Shown here in pieces: positions 10,813 to 20,297 of a DNA stretch of 64,000 nucleotides (the first letter of the stretch is position 1; each line of letters starts with the position of its first letter). Below the pieces are notes generated by a model. The model saw only the letters and a list, made by a program, of their open reading frames with translations, did not search any database and had not been told where the DNA came from. Made by a program: the position numbers and the translations under genes. The stretch is from UBA8337 sp038143435 (GTDB taxonomy: Bacteria > Pseudomonadota > Alphaproteobacteria > RS24): NCBI GenBank assembly GCA_038143435.1, contig JAYQLX010000003.1, positions 310,001-374,000 on the forward strand. The letters are read 5' to 3'.

Positions 10813-12708
10813 ATGACAATCTTCAATCGTTTAATCAAAGAAATTTTGGTTATTGCTTTTGTATGCACTGCAGCGATATCACCTCTCAGCGCGGAAGAAA
10901 GCCTCTGGCCTCGAGTGAAGTCGACCATTCCGGTGGATCAGGAGCTGGAGGACAAAATTACTGCCCTCATGGCGGATATGAGCCTAAAAGAAAAAGTAGG
11001 CCAGCTAATTATGGCCGAAATTAAGGCTATTTCTCCGAAAGATGCCAAACGTAATGGCGTAGGCGGTCTCTTGAACGCTGGAGGTTCATGGCCAACAGAG
11101 GAGCCAGGTTCTCGGCCGGTTGACTGGTTGGCAATGGCCAATCTATTCTATAAGGAAAGTGCCCGTTCTAAGTCTAAGATCCCGCTTATATGGGGCACGG
11201 ATGCAGTGCACGGTCATAATAATCTGGCTGGCGCGACGGTCTTTCCTCACAACATAGGTTTGGGTGCAGCGAATGATCCTGATCTAATGCGCGATATTGG
11301 TACAGTTACAGCGCGCGAGGTTGCCGTGACTGGCGTGGATTGGGTATTTGCGCCGACCTTGGCTGTTGTCCAGGACGTTCGATGGGGGCGTGCATATGAG
11401 GGTTACTCCTCAGACCCAGAAATTGTTGCCAGCTTGTCAAAAGAGATTGTGCTGGGTCTGCAGGGTCACCCTGCGCTTGACAATTTTCTGTCTGAAGAAA
11501 AAGTAGTTGCCACCGCAAAGCATTTCGTGGGCGATGGTGGTCCCGTTTTCGGAACAGGCCGAAATAATAGAATTGACCAAGGTGACGTTCCCATTAGCGA
11601 AAAGGAATTAGCTGATGTTCATGGCCGTCCCTATATCGATGTGTTGGGTGTTGGCGCGCAGACTGTCATGGCCAGTTTCAGTAGTTGGAATGGGCAGAAA
11701 ATGCATCATCACAAATATTTGCTAACCGACATCCTGAAAGGCCGCATGGGTTTTGATGGCTTTGTTGTGGGCGACTGGAACGGTCATGAGCAAGTACCCG
11801 GTTGTTCGCCATCCAATTGCGCTGAGGCTATTAATGCTGGCGTGGATATGATCATGGTTCCCTATGATTGGAAGAAATTTCTTGAAAACACCGATTTCGC
11901 AGGTCAAGCGTGGCGACATCTCCCGTGTCCGCCTTGACGATGCGGTGCGCCGCATTTTGCGCGTCAAATTTCGAGCCGGTCTTATGAATGGAAAGGCGCC
12001 CAGTGAGCGTTTTCTTGCCGGTCGTGACGCGCTGATTGATTTGCGGCGCACCGCGAAGTTGCGCGGAAAGCGGTTCGAAAATCATTGACTTTACTGAAAA
12101 ATAATGGAGCTCTGCCCATTAGCGAAGGTCTCGGGTATTTATTGCCGGGCCCCGGCGCTGATGATGTACGAATGCAATCAGGTGGTTGGACAATGGACTG
12201 GCAAGGCCGCGACGTTGCAGCCGTCAAATACAAGGGCTTCACTACTGTCGGGGCCGGCCTAAGGGAAGCGCTCAGTAAAAATAATATCAGTCTTGTAGGT
12301 GATACAAAGAATTTGAAGTCGGGCGATACCGCCATCTATGTATTTGGTGAAACCCCTTATGCCGAATTCGAAGGTGATAAAGATAGCACCGATTTTGACA
12401 AGATTAATCTCAGGATATTGCGTTTTTGAAGAAGATGAAGGCCAAAGGCGTCAAAACGGTGGCTGTCTTTTTGACCGGTCGCCCATCTGGTGTCGACCGA
12501 TTAATTGATTTGGCCGATGCATTTGTGGTTGCTTGGTTGCCCGGCAGTGAGGGCGGAGGGGTGGCCGATGTACTGGTGGCTGGCGAAAATGGCAAAGCGA
12601 ATTTTGATTTTCAGGGCCGCTTGCCATTTGCATGGCCTGCCAATGGCGGCACTGCCGATACGCCGGCAGCCAGAGCGCTTCAAACGCGGGTTCGGCCTGA
12701 GCTATTAG
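10813..12708 (+). CDS. GH3 beta-glucosidase, secreted (several frameshifts)
   Basis: Second GH3 enzyme, close in sequence to the one at the left edge. Signal peptide about residues 1-28 (ILVIAFVCTAAISPLSAEE). Motifs in order: MSLKEKVGQ, WGTDAVHGHNN, DWVFAPTLAV, TAKHFVGDGG, the nucleophile region GFVVGDWNGH, then in later frames SRVRLDDAVRRILRVKF, LTLLKNNGALPIS and the C-terminal signature GFGLSY just before the TAG at 12706. Frame changes are near 11905, 12075, 12420 and 12650. About 630 residues; it ends at GFGLSY and so lacks the extra ExoP-like C-terminal domain of the longest relatives. Start ATG 10813 is preceded by TAAGG. Expected to trim imported oligosaccharides to glucose in the periplasm. 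Confidence 0.88.
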
Positions 12709-12761
12709 GCTAAATCGACGCTTGAATCTGAGGCTTTGGTTTGCGTCATTCTTTGAAACAA

Positions 12762-12775
12762 TGACAACGCTGTCA
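12762..12775. promoter_or_regulatory. LacI-family-type operator (copy 2)
   Basis: TGACAACGCTGTCA, the exact reverse complement of the site at 1149-1162, with a central CG. It lies 46 bases upstream of the symporter ATG in the 112-base gap after the GH3 gene, so it most likely controls symporter (and GH16) transcription. Confidence 0.6.
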
Positions 12776-12820
12776 CAATAACTTTATCTCTTTTGTGGCA
12801 GTTTAAGGGGGAGGAGACCA

Positions 12821-14406
12821 ATGCTTTCATCAATTGATTTTAACCGTTATCGGGATTTACGCGGTCGTTTTATTGAGCGTTGCCCTTTATGTATCGACCC
12901 GCAAAAGTCCGGCGGATATGTCGAGTGAAGATTATTTTCTGGCAGGAAAATCATTGCCCTGGTGGGCCATTGGCGCATCGCTGATAGCCGCCAATATTTC
13001 GGCTGAACAAATTATCGGCCAATCAGGACAGGGTTTTGTTGTTGGACTTGCCATCGCCGCTTATGAGTGGCAGGCGGCGATTGTTTTGATTATTGTTGCC
13101 AAATATTTCTTGCCAATTTTCTTGGAAAAAAGATTTACACCATGCCACAATTTTTGGAATTGCGCTTCGGCAATACCATTAAATCCATGATGGCAGTTTT
13201 TTGGGTGGTGCTTTACACCGCCGTCAATTTGACCGCCGTTTTGTGGCTTGGCGGGTTGGCCTTGACCGCGCTGACCGGTTGGAACGTGATTGCGGCAATG
13301 ATGGGTCTGGCTGCTTTTGCGGTGATCTACTCGCTTTATGGCGGGCTGAAGGCGGTTGCGCTGACCGACATTATTCAAGTGGTGGTGCTGATCGCTGGCG
13401 GGTTTGCCATTACCGGCATAGTTCTGTCTCTGGTCGGCGATGGGGCAGGTATTTTTGCCGGTCTCGGCACTTTGATGAACGAAATTCCCGGCCATTTCAA
13501 AATGATTTTGGCACCGGAAAACCCGAGCTATAATAATCTTCCTGGCATTTGGACTTTATTGGGCGGCTTTGGGTGCTGCATTTCTCCTATTGGGGTTTTA
13601 ATCAATATATTATTCAGCGCGCGCTGGGTGCGGAAAGCCTGGCCGAGGCGCAAAAAGGTCTGGCCTTTGCCGCCGCGCTGAAATTGCTGATACCGATTAT
13701 TGTCGTCATTCCGGGCATTGCCGCGCTTTATTTGGCGCGTGAAGGGCAATTGGATATGGCGCGTTTGGCGGCCAGCCCTGACTCGACCTATGGCATTTTA
13801 ATGGCGCTTGTGCCCTGAAGGCCTGCGTGGTCTGGTCTTTGCGGCTCTGATTGCGGCGATTGTCTCATCATTGGCGTCAATGATGAATTCCATTTCGACG
13901 ATTTTCACGATGGATATTTATCGTGACCTAATTTCGCCGGGGCGCACGGAAGCGCATTATGTGGTGTTGGTCGCCTCACCTCGGCCGTTGCAATTGTCAT
14001 TGCGGTGATTTTGGCGCGACCGTTTCTCGGCGGCATGGAAAGCGCTTTCAAGCCATTCAGGAATATACCGGCTTTATCGCGCCGGGCATTGTTTCGGTAT
14101 TTTTGCTCGGCATGTTCTGGAAGGGCTGCAATGCGCAAGGCGCGTTTGCCATGCTGATTGTCTCGGTTTTGGCCAATATTGCGCTGAAATTCATCACCCC
14201 TGATTTGGCTTTTGTCATTCGCATTTGGATTGTTTTCTTGAGTTGTTTGGTGGTCGGCTATGTCGATCTCAAACATCAATAAGGGCGATGATGGTCCGCG
14301 CCATTGATTTGGGTGGTATGAATTTGTTACGACGCGCGGTTTTTAACCAATCGGCGATTGGCTTGACTGTGTCATTCTCATGGCAATTTATGCCTATTTC
14401 TGGTAA
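12821..14406 (+). CDS. Sodium/sugar symporter, SGLT type (at least five frameshifts)
   Basis: Sodium:solute symporter family, inner-membrane uptake of glucose or a similar hexose. Motifs fit the SGLT subgroup: YFLAGKSLPWWAIGASLIAANISAE, GLAIAAYEW, ELRFGNTIKSMMAVFWV, IYSLYGGLKAVALTDIIQV, WGFNQYIIQRALGA, SSLASMMNSISTIFTMDIYRD, FIAPGIVSVFLLGMFWKG. The C-terminus reads MAIYAYFW before TAA 14404. The frame changes near 12836, 13120, 13560, 13810, 13970 and 14300. The span equals about 528 codons, the usual size, so an intact gene with indel errors is more likely than a relic. Start ATG 12821 follows GGGGGAGGAG, a strong ribosome binding site. Confidence 0.85.
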
Positions 14407-14436
14407 GCACGTAGCCTGAAATGGAGGCTCGTTTAA

Positions 14437-15885
14437 TTGAAAAATTTTATCGTTGCTTTTGGGTCTGACTTGGTTTGCAGTGTGGGCTGCGCGGCGAAAC
14501 CGATCTTCGCCAACCCGTCCCTCTTTGGGGGCAGATGGAATTGCAGAGCCATGCCTCCGATGATTTTCGAAGCCTTGATGTTTCTATCCCTTTTCCGGCC
14601 CTGCCTTATTTGCCGAAACTGAGCTATCATCGTCATGCCTATGAACCAAAACCCCTTTCAGCGATGGCTGGCAAAGTGGCGGCGCGAGGCTCGGTGAAAG
14701 CCCATTTGCCTTTCGGACTGACGTTTGAGGCGGGTCGGCGCCTTGACCGTTTTGGAAGGCAAGATGATGAATTTGTCGGGCTTAACATTCAATTTTTCGC
14801 ATTTGCGGAAACCATCATGAAAATTGGCATTATGGCCGCCTCGGTGCTAATCAAGGAAAAGGCGCACCGAATATTCCTGAAAATTTGCGAACAAAAGGCG
14901 GAAAGGTGGCGGTTCGGTTCTGGCCAATTGCTGCCGGCTTTTGCGGTGGCGCTTAAATAAGGATCTGGAAGGACACTAATGGCGTTTCTTTGCCTCAAAC
15001 CTCAGCCAGCATAATGATGGAGATGATGATACCGGTGATAGTCAGCCTCGCCAGATAATGATGGCTGGAATATGGTTTGGAATGATGAGTTTGATGGTAA
15101 TTCATTGGCGTTGAATAATTACAGCCAATGGAATGCGAGACAGCTGATCCCGCGACGGCGTGTTTTGGCGGTGGCAATAATGAGGCAACAATGCTATACC
15201 GACCGGCGCAAAAATTTCTCTTTCAGCAATGGCAATTTGAGTTAACTGGTTTAATCGCGGCAACCGCCAGCAATCTTGGTCAGCCAGCTACGCGAGACTA
15301 TACATCCGGGCGACATTCAAACGGCAAGGGTGATTTTACCTATGGACGTTTTGAGGCGCGCATAAAATTGCCCACTGGGCAGGGTTCTTGGCCGGCTTTT
15401 TGGATGTTGCCAAGCTGACCGAACACCTATGGGTTTTGGCCTAACTCAGGCGAAATTGATATCATGGAGAATGGCGGTCAATCTTGGGCAATTGGGGGCG
15501 CCGTGTAAAGATATTCTTGAGTCCTGCAGACGGCCGCATATGGCCCAACTAAGTGGCAAACTGAACGGAACTGGACATAAACGCCATTAACGCATTTCAT
15601 ACTTACCGCGGTTGAATGGTATCCCGATGAAATCCGTTGGTTTTCAACGGACAGCCCTATTGGATCGCCCGCAAAAACCAATCAATGGTTTTCGCATGCC
15701 GTCCAAACGATCCCAATGCCCCGTTTGACCAAGATTTTCACATTGATCTTAAATCTTGCCATTGGGAGGCAATGGCCGCAATTGATAACTGACGTTTCAA
15801 AATTTCCCACGCCAAATGGAAGTGGATTATGTGCGCGCGTTTATGAATGCGAGGACGGACCGAATCAGCCTGTAAAAGCAATAGC
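14437..15885 (+). CDS. GH16 endo-beta-glucanase (laminarinase-like), heavily frameshifted
   Basis: Secreted endo-1,3(4)-beta-glucanase by motif. The first about 500 bases after TTG 14437 (MKNFIVAFG, a signal-like start) are unrecognised. A Asp-rich linker (NDGDDDTGD) precedes the catalytic domain: GWNMVWNDEFDGNSL near 15068, CYTDRRKNFSFSNGNL near 15190, FTYGRFEARIKLPTGQGSWPAFWMLP near 15340, the catalytic GEIDIMENGG near 15450 (both Glu present), then AVEWYPDEIRW, LNLAIGG and VYECEDGPNQ. The frame changes many times (near 15170, 15270, 15415, 15520, 15690, 15840). It might be a real pseudogene, but the rate resembles that of the adjacent symporter. It ends against the convergent thiC. Confidence 0.72.
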
Positions 15886-15887
15886 GG

Positions 15888-17867
15888 CTAAACCTTCTTA
15901 TAAACCTTCGCCCCGCCGATACGGAACTCGGTGGATTTTTCGGCCATGCCTTTTTCAAGTGCCTCTTCAGGCTTCATATTGAGCTTGGCGGCATAGTCGC
16001 GCACATCTTGGGTGATTTTCATCGAGCAGAAATGCGGCCCGCACATGGAGCAAAAATGCGCCACTTTCATCGATTGCTTGGGCAGGGTCTCGTCGTGGTA
16101 ACAGCGCGCCGTATCGGGATCGAGCGACAGATTGAACTGGTCTTCCCAGCGAAACTCAAAGCGCGCTTTACTGAGCGCATTGTCGCGAATTTGTGCGCCG
16201 GGATGGCCTTTGGCCAAATCGGCGGCATGCGCCGCCAGCTTATAAGTGATGATGCCGGTTTTGACATCATCCTTATTGGGCAGGCCGAGATGCTCTTTCG
16301 GCGTCACATAACACAGCATGGCGGTACCATACCAACCGATTTGCGCCGCCCCAATGGCCGAGGTGATATGGTCATAGCCGGGTGCAATATCAGTGGTCAG
16401 CGGCCCAAGCGTGTAAAACGGCGCTTCGTCACACCAGTCGAGTTGCTTGTCCATATTTTCTTTAATCAGCTGCATCGGCACATGGCCGGGCCCTTCAATC
16501 ATCACTTGCACATCATGCTGCCAAGCAATTTGCGTAAGCTCACCCAGCGTCTCCAACTCACCCAATTGCGCCGCATCATTGGCGTCATAAATCGAGCCCG
16601 GGCGCAGGCCGTCGCCCAATGAGAAGGAGACATCATAGGCTTTCATAATCTCGCAAATCTCTTCGAAATTTGTGTAGAGGAAGCTTTCTTCATGATGCGC
16701 CAAGCACCATTTGGCCATAATCGAGCCGCCGCGCGAGACAATGCCGGTCATCCGCTCAGCCGTCAGCGGCACATATTTCAACAATACGCCGGCATGAATG
16801 GTGAAATAATCCACCCCTTGCTCGGCTTGCTCAATCAGCGTGTCGCGGAACATATCCCAAGTCAGTTCTTCCGCCTTGCCGTCGACTTTCTCCAACGCCT
16901 GATAAATCGGCACTGTGCCGATGGGCACGGGTGAATTTCTCAAAATCCATTCGCGGGTTTCGTGAATATGTTTGCCGGTCGATAGATCCATGATCGTATC
17001 GGCGCCCCAGCGAATGCCCCAGCTCATTTTATCAACCTCTTCGCCAATCGATGAGGTAACCGCGCTATTGCCGATATTGCCATTGACCTTGACCAGAAAA
17101 TTGCGCCCGATAATCATCGGTTCGCTTTCGGGATGGTTGATATTGGCGGGAATAATGGCGCGCCCGCGCGCCACTTCTTCGCGCACGAAATCGGGGGTAA
17201 TCTCAGTGACCAAATTTGCGCCAAAGGCTTCGCCGCCATGCTGGCGCGTCAACATATCGGCCATGCGCTTGCCTTTTTCGCCGCTCGCGGCAAGGCTTTC
17301 CATATAGGCATGGCGGTTTTGGTTTTCGCGAATGGCGATATATTCCATTTCCGGCGTTACAATGCCTTGCCGCGCATAATGCATTTGGCTGACATTTTTG
17401 CCCGCTTGGCGCGTCGGGGCGTGCGTTGCAAATTAAAGCGCAGCGCCGCCAATTTTTCATCGTGCAGCCGCGCTTGCCCGAAATCGGAGCTGGGCCCGTC
17501 CAGCAACTCCGTATCGCCGCGTTCCTCAATCCAATTTTGCCGCACAGGCGCAAGCCCGTCACGAATATCAATATGGTTACGTCAGGGTCGGTATAGGGGC
17601 CGGATGTGTCATAGACATAAACCGGCGGGTTTTCCTCGCTTGTGTGACCCGACAGCGCCATATCGGTCGGCGTGTCATGCTGGCTGATTTTGCGCATCGG
17701 CACGCGAATATCGGGGCGCGAGCCGGTGACATAGATTTTTTCGCTCATCGGCAAAGGGGCAATCGAGGCATCGTCAAGCCGCGCCGCATCGCGTGAAAAA
17801 CCGGCCTTTTTATCATTTGAGGTTTGGGCCTTGACATCTCGTTTTGTGACATTTTGTTTTGTGACAT
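15888..17867 (-). CDS. thiC: Phosphomethylpyrimidine synthase ThiC (frameshifts near the 5' end)
   Basis: Radical-SAM enzyme converting aminoimidazole ribotide to HMP phosphate in thiamine synthesis. The N-terminal part (SEKIYVTGSRPDIRVPMR, VYVYDTSGPYTDPDV) and the last 498 residues are clear, ending with the [4Fe-4S] motif CSMCGPHFC. Frames change near 17850, 17580 and 17400; the joined product is about 650 residues, normal for ThiC. The start is uncertain because codons before MSEK carry no in-frame start; ATG 17867 (MSQNKMSQN) needs a frame correction. A TPP riboswitch lies directly upstream, so thiamine pyrophosphate should repress it. Confidence 0.93.
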
Positions 17868-17921
17868 GGCATCAATCCTTGAGCGAAAGCTGGCTACGCA
17901 GCGACAAGGGTGCATGAAACA

Positions 17922-18007
17922 GGCACTCCCTGCAGCGGCATAATCCGTGAACAGGTACAAAGGGTATGCTCTCACCGGCCACAAGCTCATTGCCGGACCC
18001 CCGTGCG
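17922..18007 (-). ncRNA. TPP riboswitch (THI element) upstream of thiC
   Basis: Reading the minus strand from 18007, the conserved TPP-aptamer parts appear in order: CACGGGGGTCC, GGCCGGTGAGAGCATACCCTTT, GTACCTGTTCACGG, ATTATGCCGCTGCAGGGAGTGC. The CUGAGA-type core is represented by GGTGAGA, followed by ACCCTTT and the ACCUG core. The aptamer ends 55 bases before the proposed thiC start, leaving room for an expression platform that blocks translation. Confidence 0.93.
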
Positions 18008-18116
18008 TTTTTTAACCTAAATGGCGCGGCGCGCGTGCGCAAGACGGGGCGTTAAAAAACCCGTGTGTTACGGCGGAAAATACTTGAGTTGCCGAGTTTT
18101 TAATGGTTATCATTTA

Positions 18117-18130
18117 TGACGCATGCGTCA
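18117..18130. promoter_or_regulatory. Perfect palindrome upstream of the P450 gene, candidate operator
   Basis: TGACGCATGCGTCA is a perfect 14-base palindrome 38 bases before the P450 start. The half-site TGACGCA recurs at 18138-18144. This arrangement suggests dimeric regulator binding near the promoter. I cannot name the regulator, and no regulator gene is adjacent. Confidence 0.5.
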
Positions 18131-18168
18131 CCTTTCTTGACGCACGAATATTTGACCGGGAGTGGGTT

Positions 18169-19448
18169 ATGAGCGAAGCCGATTAAACAAGAAACCGTGC
18201 CGGGGCATGATTATGCCTATAATACGCCGTTGGAGGATTTGGATGTTTCCAATCCGCATCTCTGGCCGTCACAAGAAATGTGGCCCGATTTTTGAGCGTT
18301 TGCGCGATGAAGACCCACTGCATTATTGCAAAGATGGCTGGACGTCAGAAGGCCGCACCGAATTGGATGAGCCGATTGGCCCTTATTGGTCGGTGACCCG
18401 CTATGACGATATTATGGCGATTGATACGGACCATAAGCGTTTTTCTTCCGAGCCCGCCATTGTGTTGCCCAATCCGGCTGAAGATTTCACCCTGCCCATG
18501 TTCATCGCTATGGACCAGCCGAAACATGATGTGCAACGCAAAACCGTAGCGCCGATTGTCTCACCGATGAGCTTGGCGGAAATGTCGACCCTGATTCGCG
18601 AGCGCACGCAAAACCTGTTGGACACCGTGCCGGTCAATGAAGAATTTGATTGGGTCGATACGGTATCGATTGAACTGACCACCATGATGTTGGCCACATT
18701 GTTCGATTTCCCCTTTGATGACCGCCGCAAGCTGACCCGTTGGTCAGATGTTGCAACAGCCGGTCCGGAAACCGGCATTGTCGAAAGCGAAGACCATCGC
18801 CGCGCCGAATTGATGGAATGTGTCGAATATTTCATGGGGCTTTGGCAGCAGCGTGTCGGTAAAGATGGCCATGATCTCATCACCATGTTGGCCAATGGCG
18901 AAGAGACCAAAGATATGGATACGATGGAATATCTCGGCAATCTGATTTTGCTGATTGTCGGCGGTAATGACACCACGCGTAATTCCATGTCGGCCTCGAT
19001 TTACGGCTCCAATCTGTTCCCCGCCGAATGGGAAAAAGTGCGCGCCAATCGTGACCTTATCCCCAATACGGTGGCTGAGATTATTCGTTGGCAAACGCCT
19101 TTGGCCTATATGCGCCGCACCGCATTGGAAGATGTCGAAATGCACGGCAAGACCATCAAAAAAGGCGACAAGGTTGCCATGTGGTATGTTTCGGGCAATC
19201 GCGATGAGCGCAAATTTGACAATCCCAATGCCTTGATTTTCGACCGCGCCAATGCGCGCAATCATATTTCCTTCGGTTTCGGCATTCACCGTTGCTTCGG
19301 CAACCGTCTGGCCGAATTGCAATTGCAAATTTTGTGGGATGAAATGCTCAAGCGCTTCTCAAAAGTTGAAGTGGTTGGCGAGCCGAGCCGGAATATTTCC
19401 AGCTTTGTCAAAGGCTATACCAAAATGAACGTCATTTGCCGCGACTAG
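18169..19448 (+). CDS. Cytochrome P450, CYP153-like alkane/fatty-acid hydroxylase (frameshifts near 5' end)
   Basis: Soluble P450 with all signatures: I-helix GGNDTTRN, ExxR in EIIRW, and heme loop FGFGIHRCFGNRLAE. The blocks ILLIVGGNDTTRNSMS, IRWQTPLAYMRRTAL, MWYVSGNRD and SSFVKGY are those of CYP153 terminal alkane hydroxylases; the assignment is from remembered family motifs. Start ATG 18169 (MSEA) follows GGGAGTGG. One base seems to be missing near 18182; the true N-terminus then reads QETVPGHDYAYNTPLEDLDVSN. A T-run near 18290 has one extra T (five instead of four), restoring WPDFERLRDEDP. About 425 residues. An SDR follows 4 bases later; separate ferredoxin and ferredoxin reductase genes, needed by CYP153, are not in the window. 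Confidence 0.9.
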
Positions 19449-19452
19449 CGCA

Positions 19453-20262
19453 ATGACCCTTTTGAATGATTGCAGCGGTAAAGTCGCGCTGATTACCGGC
19501 GCGGCAACCGGTATTGGACGCTCTTGCGCGCAAAAATTGGCCGAGGCCGGTGCCCGCGTCATCGCCAGTGATATTGATGCAGAAGGGTTGCAAAAAACCG
19601 TTGCCCTTATCACCGAAGCGGGCGGCACGGCGCGCGCCTGCGAACAAGATGTCGCCGAGGAAAGCGTCTGGCAAAATATTATCGCCGATATTAAGGCGCA
19701 AGAAGGCGCGCTGCATGTGCTGGTCAATAATGCCGGCATCGCCATTGGCGCGTCTATTTTGGAAATGTCGCTGGATGATTGGCGCCGCCAAAGCGCGATT
19801 AATCTGGACGGGGTGTTTCTCGGCTGCAAGCACGCCATTCCGCTCATGGCGGAAAGCGGCGCCGGTTCCATTATCAATATTTCATCAATCGCCGGTTTGC
19901 GCGGCGCGGCCGGACTGGCCGGTTATTGCGCGACCAAAGGCGGGGTGCGGCTTTTGTCGAAATCTGTTGCCTCGGAATGCGCTGCCGCCGAATTGCCGAT
20001 CCGCTGCAATAGTGTGCATCCGGGCATTATCGACACGGATATTTGGGGGCGTGAGATTGCCGGTATTGCCGCCAATAATCCTGAGATGATGGCCGAAGGG
20101 GGCAATCGTATTGATATTAATCTGGTCGCGGCGGGTGTGCCGGGCGGGAAAGCCGGTCACCCTGACGATATTGCCAATGGCGTGGTCTATCTGGCCTCTG
20201 ATGCCTCTTCTTATGTCAATGGCTCCGAGCTGGTCATTGATTACGCCATGACGGCGCGATAG
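19453..20262 (+). CDS. Short-chain dehydrogenase/reductase
   Basis: Classical SDR of 269 residues, unbroken. Cofactor motif TGAATGIG (about residues 16-23), NNAG (about 91), and catalytic Ser with YCATK (about 157). Asp after the second strand (ASDID) favours NAD over NADP. The C-terminal YVNGSELVIDYAMTAR is typical. It follows the P450 by 4 bases, so it probably oxidises the P450 alcohol product or a related hydroxy compound; the substrate is not readable from sequence. Confidence 0.92.
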   Translation: MTLLNDCSGKVALITGAATGIGRSCAQKLAEAGARVIASDIDAEGLQKTVALITEAGGTARACEQDVAEESVWQNIIADIKAQEGALHVLVNNAGIAIGASILEMSLDDWRRQSAINLDGVFLGCKHAIPLMAESGAGSIINISSIAGLRGAAGLAGYCATKGGVRLLSKSVASECAAAELPIRCNSVHPGIIDTDIWGREIAGIAANNPEMMAEGGNRIDINLVAAGVPGGKAGHPDDIANGVVYLASDASSYVNGSELVIDYAMTAR

Positions 20263-20297
20263 TCTGCCATTAGTTTTTCTCACTTACGGGATGTGTC

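Noticed and set aside
12821..14406. Symporter as a decayed pseudogene
   Set aside because: Total length equals that of an intact SGLT protein and all blocks are in order, so indel errors explain it better; not proven.
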